Assembly: GCA_017934845.1 (NCBI GenBank) | Contig: JAGBIR010000055.1 | Location: forward strand, 1 to 11,892 | Direction of reading: 5' to 3' | Source of the DNA: Alistipes sp. | GTDB taxonomy: Bacteria > Bacteroidota > Bacteroidia > Bacteroidales > Rikenellaceae | DNA: 11,892 nucleotides | In this document: positions 9,627-11,892 of the stretch, in pieces | How the letters are laid out: each line of letters opens with the position of its first letter | Numbering within the stretch: position 1 is the first letter of the stretch | The notes under the pieces: model-generated | Databases searched by the model: none | The model's input: the letters and a program-made list of their open reading frames with translations, nothing else | Told to the model about the DNA's origin: nothing | Made by a program: the position numbers and the translations under genes

Positions 9627-10238
9627 ATGGCAACAATATTACCTTCGGCATATATGCCAACGGTGGAGTATGTGGCACGCCTGCTGCGCGAGGAGTGCGT
9701 TGTGGATGTGGGTGAGAATTACATTAAGCGCTCCGAGCGCAACCGAGCGCAAATTCTCTCAGCAAACGGCGTTATGCCCCTTACGGTGCACGTCGAAAAT
9801 GCCAATCGCCCGCGAATGCCAATGCGCGACGTGAGGATTGACTATTCGAAGCGTTGGCAGCATCAGCATTGGGTGTCGATTCTTTCGGCTTATAAGTCGT
9901 CGCCCTATTTCGACTATTTCGCAGCCGATATCGAACCGTTCTATCGTCGCGAGTGGCGATTTCTGGTGGACTACAATATGGAGTATTTGCAGACGCTGTT
10001 GCGATTGATGGGGGCAAGCGTAGAGTTGAATATCGATGAGCGGTATGTCGAGGCTGCCGATGACGATTTGGATTTGCGCCCCAAACGAAAAAAAGAGGAC
10101 TCGACATTTGTTGCCGAGCCCTATTTTCAGGTCTTTTCCGACCGTATGCCTTTTGCCGAGAACCTATCGGTGCTCGACCTTGTGATGTGCGAAGGCCGAG
10201 ATGCTATCGACGCTGTTTTAATGCGTTGCCAATTGTAA
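9627..10238 (+). CDS. WbqC family protein
   Basis: The 203-residue protein matches the WbqC-like family (PF08889) by its run of conserved motifs: LPSAYMPTVEYVARL near the N-terminus, VGENYIKRSERNRAQILSANG (about 27-47), the WQHQHWVSILSAYKSSPYFDYF core (about 75-96), then PFYRREWRFLVDYN. The C-terminal PYFQVFSDR...NLSVLDLVMCEG also fits. The family is named after a gene in O-antigen biosynthesis clusters, and its members are sometimes thought to act in sugar-nucleotide or amino-sugar modification, but no activity can be assigned here. The protein has no signal peptide or membrane segment and should be cytoplasmic. The ATG lies two bases after the prmA stop. A basic, low-complexity stretch (RPKRKKED, about residue 150) interrupts the otherwise ordinary family pattern. 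Its last 35 bases overlap the tail of the convergent GH2 gene. Confidence 0.8.
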   Translation: MATILPSAYMPTVEYVARLLREECVVDVGENYIKRSERNRAQILSANGVMPLTVHVENANRPRMPMRDVRIDYSKRWQHQHWVSILSAYKSSPYFDYFAADIEPFYRREWRFLVDYNMEYLQTLLRLMGASVELNIDERYVEAADDDLDLRPKRKKEDSTFVAEPYFQVFSDRMPFAENLSVLDLVMCEGRDAIDAVLMRCQL

Positions 10239-11892
10239 TCTGCTGATTATCGAACAGATCGCCAGCAAAAACCTCTACGTTGTTGTGGCCGTGCAGCACC
10301 ACTGAATCCGATATGAATTGGCAGGGTGCATACTCGCGTACGGGGATCGTATCCTTGTTGATGAGCAAAACGGGAGTCGCTTCAACCGAAGAGTAGAATT
10401 TCACCTGCTGGATAGTATCTTGTCGAATGTTACGACGCTTTTCTGTAAGGTGGAGAGTCTTGCTCTGCTTGTTCCACAATGCGCGGTAGAGGTAGTAGGC
10501 ATCCTTGCGATCCTTTCTGTCGAAGGTCATCAAGCCGCGGTGTGACATACCATCGGCGTGACGTGCCGAGCCAAAATCGAACATATTGTTAATCCACACA
10601 CCCCAGAAAATAGAGTCGGGACGAACGTGCTGAGAGTAACCCTCGTGGAACTCCGTCTGCCAACGTTCAGGCAACCAACGATCGTTGATGCGGACAGGCT
10701 TGTCGCTTCGTGCTGTCTGCTGATCTATCGATCCGCTCTCGCCATAGGCAACAGCCGAACGCAAATGACTCCAATTGCTATGGAGCTTCTCGCGCCACAC
10801 CTGTAAATCGTTAATCGAGCCGCGTGACCATCCAATATTTTGCTGCCATACGATAAGGTCGGTGATGAAGTTTAGCTCGCCGTCCTGATTGCTGCACGCA
10901 ACCGTCGGACGTGTCTTATCCAATGACTTTGCCGTAGAGTTGAGCTGACGCACATACGAGAGCACGTTGTCGCCACGCTCCCAGATAAGCGAGTAGATGC
11001 CCCACATTACAACCGACGGGTGGTTGTAGTTCTGAATAATCACCTCGCGTAGCTGGTGCAGACCATTCTGCTTGAAGCGGTCGGTCGCGTAGTAGAATAT
11101 GTCGCTCAAATAGGGTGCGCGAGTAAAAGGCGTGTCAATCCATGTAAGCAAGCCCAACTCATCGCAACGATTGTAGAGGTATTGCGAATGTGGAGCTGTC
11201 GATGAACGTATGGCATTGGCTCCGATATCCATAATACACTCCAAATCCTCCTCGTAGTGGCGTGTACGCAGGGCATTGCCTATCGCAGCGCGGTCGTGAT
11301 GGAGTTTTACGCCATTTATTGGTGTATATTTACCGTTGATGTACAACCCCTTATCGGTATAATCTATTTTTCGGAAGCCTGTTGTGACGGTTACCTCGTC
11401 GTTGAAGTGCATTCCCATACCTATACCCACAGTTATTGAGTAGAGGTTTGGCTCATCGCAACTCCATAACAATGGTACTTCGATTGTAAAGGGTATGTCG
11501 ATAGGAGTGTCCGGCTCGATACGGCCCTTGATATATTTTGTAAATACCGCATCGCCCGATGGAGCACGAACGGTTATCGAGAGGTCGCACAACTTATCGT
11601 GTAGCGAAGTTACCCATACCGAGGCCGTAGCATTTACTTCGGTGTCGGTAATCTGATTCTGATGAATAAGAATACCATCCGATCCGTAGTAGAGAGGCGA
11701 GATTGTAGTCGGCTCGGTTACAATCAACTCTACGTCGCGATATATTCCGCCATAGAGATTCTCTTCGGAAGATGTGGGCAGAACGTCGTTCTGGTAGGCA
11801 TTGCTTACAACCACGACGAGCGAATTGCTGTCGCCATATTTTATCAACTTGGTAATCTCGAATGTAAAGGCCGTCCATCCGCCACGATGCTC
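10204..11892 (-). CDS. GH2-fold protein with degenerate active site, N-terminus beyond window (partial)
   Basis: The reading frame is open to the right edge (562 residues visible). A TTG at 11847-11845 is just an internal leucine, since the preceding 15 codons continue the GH2 jelly-roll motif (EHRGGWTAFTFEIT). Visible parts: end of the sugar-binding domain with GGIYRDVEL, an Ig-like domain, a TIM barrel from about residue 190 (INGVKLHHDR) and a C-terminal beta domain ending in TIGNALKQRR. The scaffold matches exported Bacteroidetes beta-galactosidase-like proteins (NHPSVVMWG, NMFDFGSA, TFDRKDRKDAYYLYRALWNK). However, the acid/base motif reads WGIYSLIW instead of WG..NE, and the nucleophile motif reads AVAYGESG instead of SEYG. 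Three further subsite residues also differ: T for His in SHYP, D for Glu in WxEIP, N for Trp before NMFDFG. Catalysis by the normal GH2 mechanism is therefore doubtful. About 100-130 N-terminal residues, including any signal peptide, lie outside. Confidence 0.85.
   Translation of the reverse strand, partial: EHRGGWTAFTFEITKLIKYGDSNSLVVVVSNAYQNDVLPTSSEENLYGGIYRDVELIVTEPTTISPLYYGSDGILIHQNQITDTEVNATASVWVTSLHDKLCDLSITVRAPSGDAVFTKYIKGRIEPDTPIDIPFTIEVPLLWSCDEPNLYSITVGIGMGMHFNDEVTVTTGFRKIDYTDKGLYINGKYTPINGVKLHHDRAAIGNALRTRHYEEDLECIMDIGANAIRSSTAPHSQYLYNRCDELGLLTWIDTPFTRAPYLSDIFYYATDRFKQNGLHQLREVIIQNYNHPSVVMWGIYSLIWERGDNVLSYVRQLNSTAKSLDKTRPTVACSNQDGELNFITDLIVWQQNIGWSRGSINDLQVWREKLHSNWSHLRSAVAYGESGSIDQQTARSDKPVRINDRWLPERWQTEFHEGYSQHVRPDSIFWGVWINNMFDFGSARHADGMSHRGLMTFDRKDRKDAYYLYRALWNKQSKTLHLTEKRRNIRQDTIQQVKFYSSVEATPVLLINKDTIPVREYAPCQFISDSVVLHGHNNVEVFAGDLFDNQQITIGNALKQRR

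Noticed and set aside
10091..10130. Imperfect stem (GGACTCG/CGAGCCC) as a terminator inside the WbqC-family gene
   Set aside because: It has one mismatch and an 11-base loop, and lies within the conserved coding region more than 100 bases before the stop.
10239..10290. ATCTG/CAGAT stem as a terminator for the WbqC-family gene
   Set aside because: Only five base pairs with a 12-base loop and no T-tract; too weak to support.
11845..11847. TTG as the start codon of the right-edge GH2-like gene
   Set aside because: The frame continues upstream to the window edge with 15 codons that extend a GH2 sugar-binding-domain motif, so the true start is outside.

Overview
The window looks like chromosome of a gut-type Bacteroidales bacterium, most likely a Rikenellaceae/Alistipes-like organism. 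The evidence is protein character, promoters and leaders. Proteins match Bacteroidales versions of exported glycosidases, XerD, PrmA and a WbqC-family protein. Several starts sit behind the Bacteroidetes promoter pattern (TTTG, about 19-20 bases, TAnnTTTG), and leaders are A/T-rich without Shine-Dalgarno sites. The genus is inferred; no rRNA or other definitive marker is present.

Layout. Bases 1-28 hold the first nine codons of a minus-strand gene that resembles class II fructose-bisphosphate aldolase, with its promoter at about 132-163. Bases 164-411 hold no convincing gene, only a small hairpin and the leader of the next gene. A secreted GH78 alpha-L-rhamnosidase (412-3093, +) converges on a secreted LacZ-type GH2 beta-galactosidase (3215-6328, -), with a perfect 15-bp hairpin between them. 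Upstream of the beta-galactosidase, also on the minus strand, come a UPF0324/YeiH membrane protein (6470-7708) and the chromosome-dimer recombinase XerD (7827-8729). Each of these is separated from the next by an intrinsic terminator. XerD diverges from a tight two-gene plus-strand unit, prmA (8791-9624) and a WbqC-family gene (9627-10238). The WbqC-family gene runs tail to tail into, and overlaps by 35 bp, a GH2-fold gene (10204 to the right edge, -) whose N-terminus lies outside the window.

How the genes relate. The two intact glycosidases have signal peptides and complete catalytic residues. They could act on the same plant or host glycans in the periplasm, but they are convergent, not co-transcribed, and no SusC/SusD pair, sensor or sulfatase is visible, so this is not a complete polysaccharide-utilization locus. 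The middle is housekeeping: recombinase, transporter and ribosomal-protein methyltransferase.

The best candidate for something unusual is the right-edge GH2 protein. It keeps the GH2 scaffold, but at least five active-site positions are replaced, including both catalytic glutamates, which suggests a pseudoenzyme or a re-purposed fold. No mobile element, CRISPR array, tRNA or rRNA was seen.
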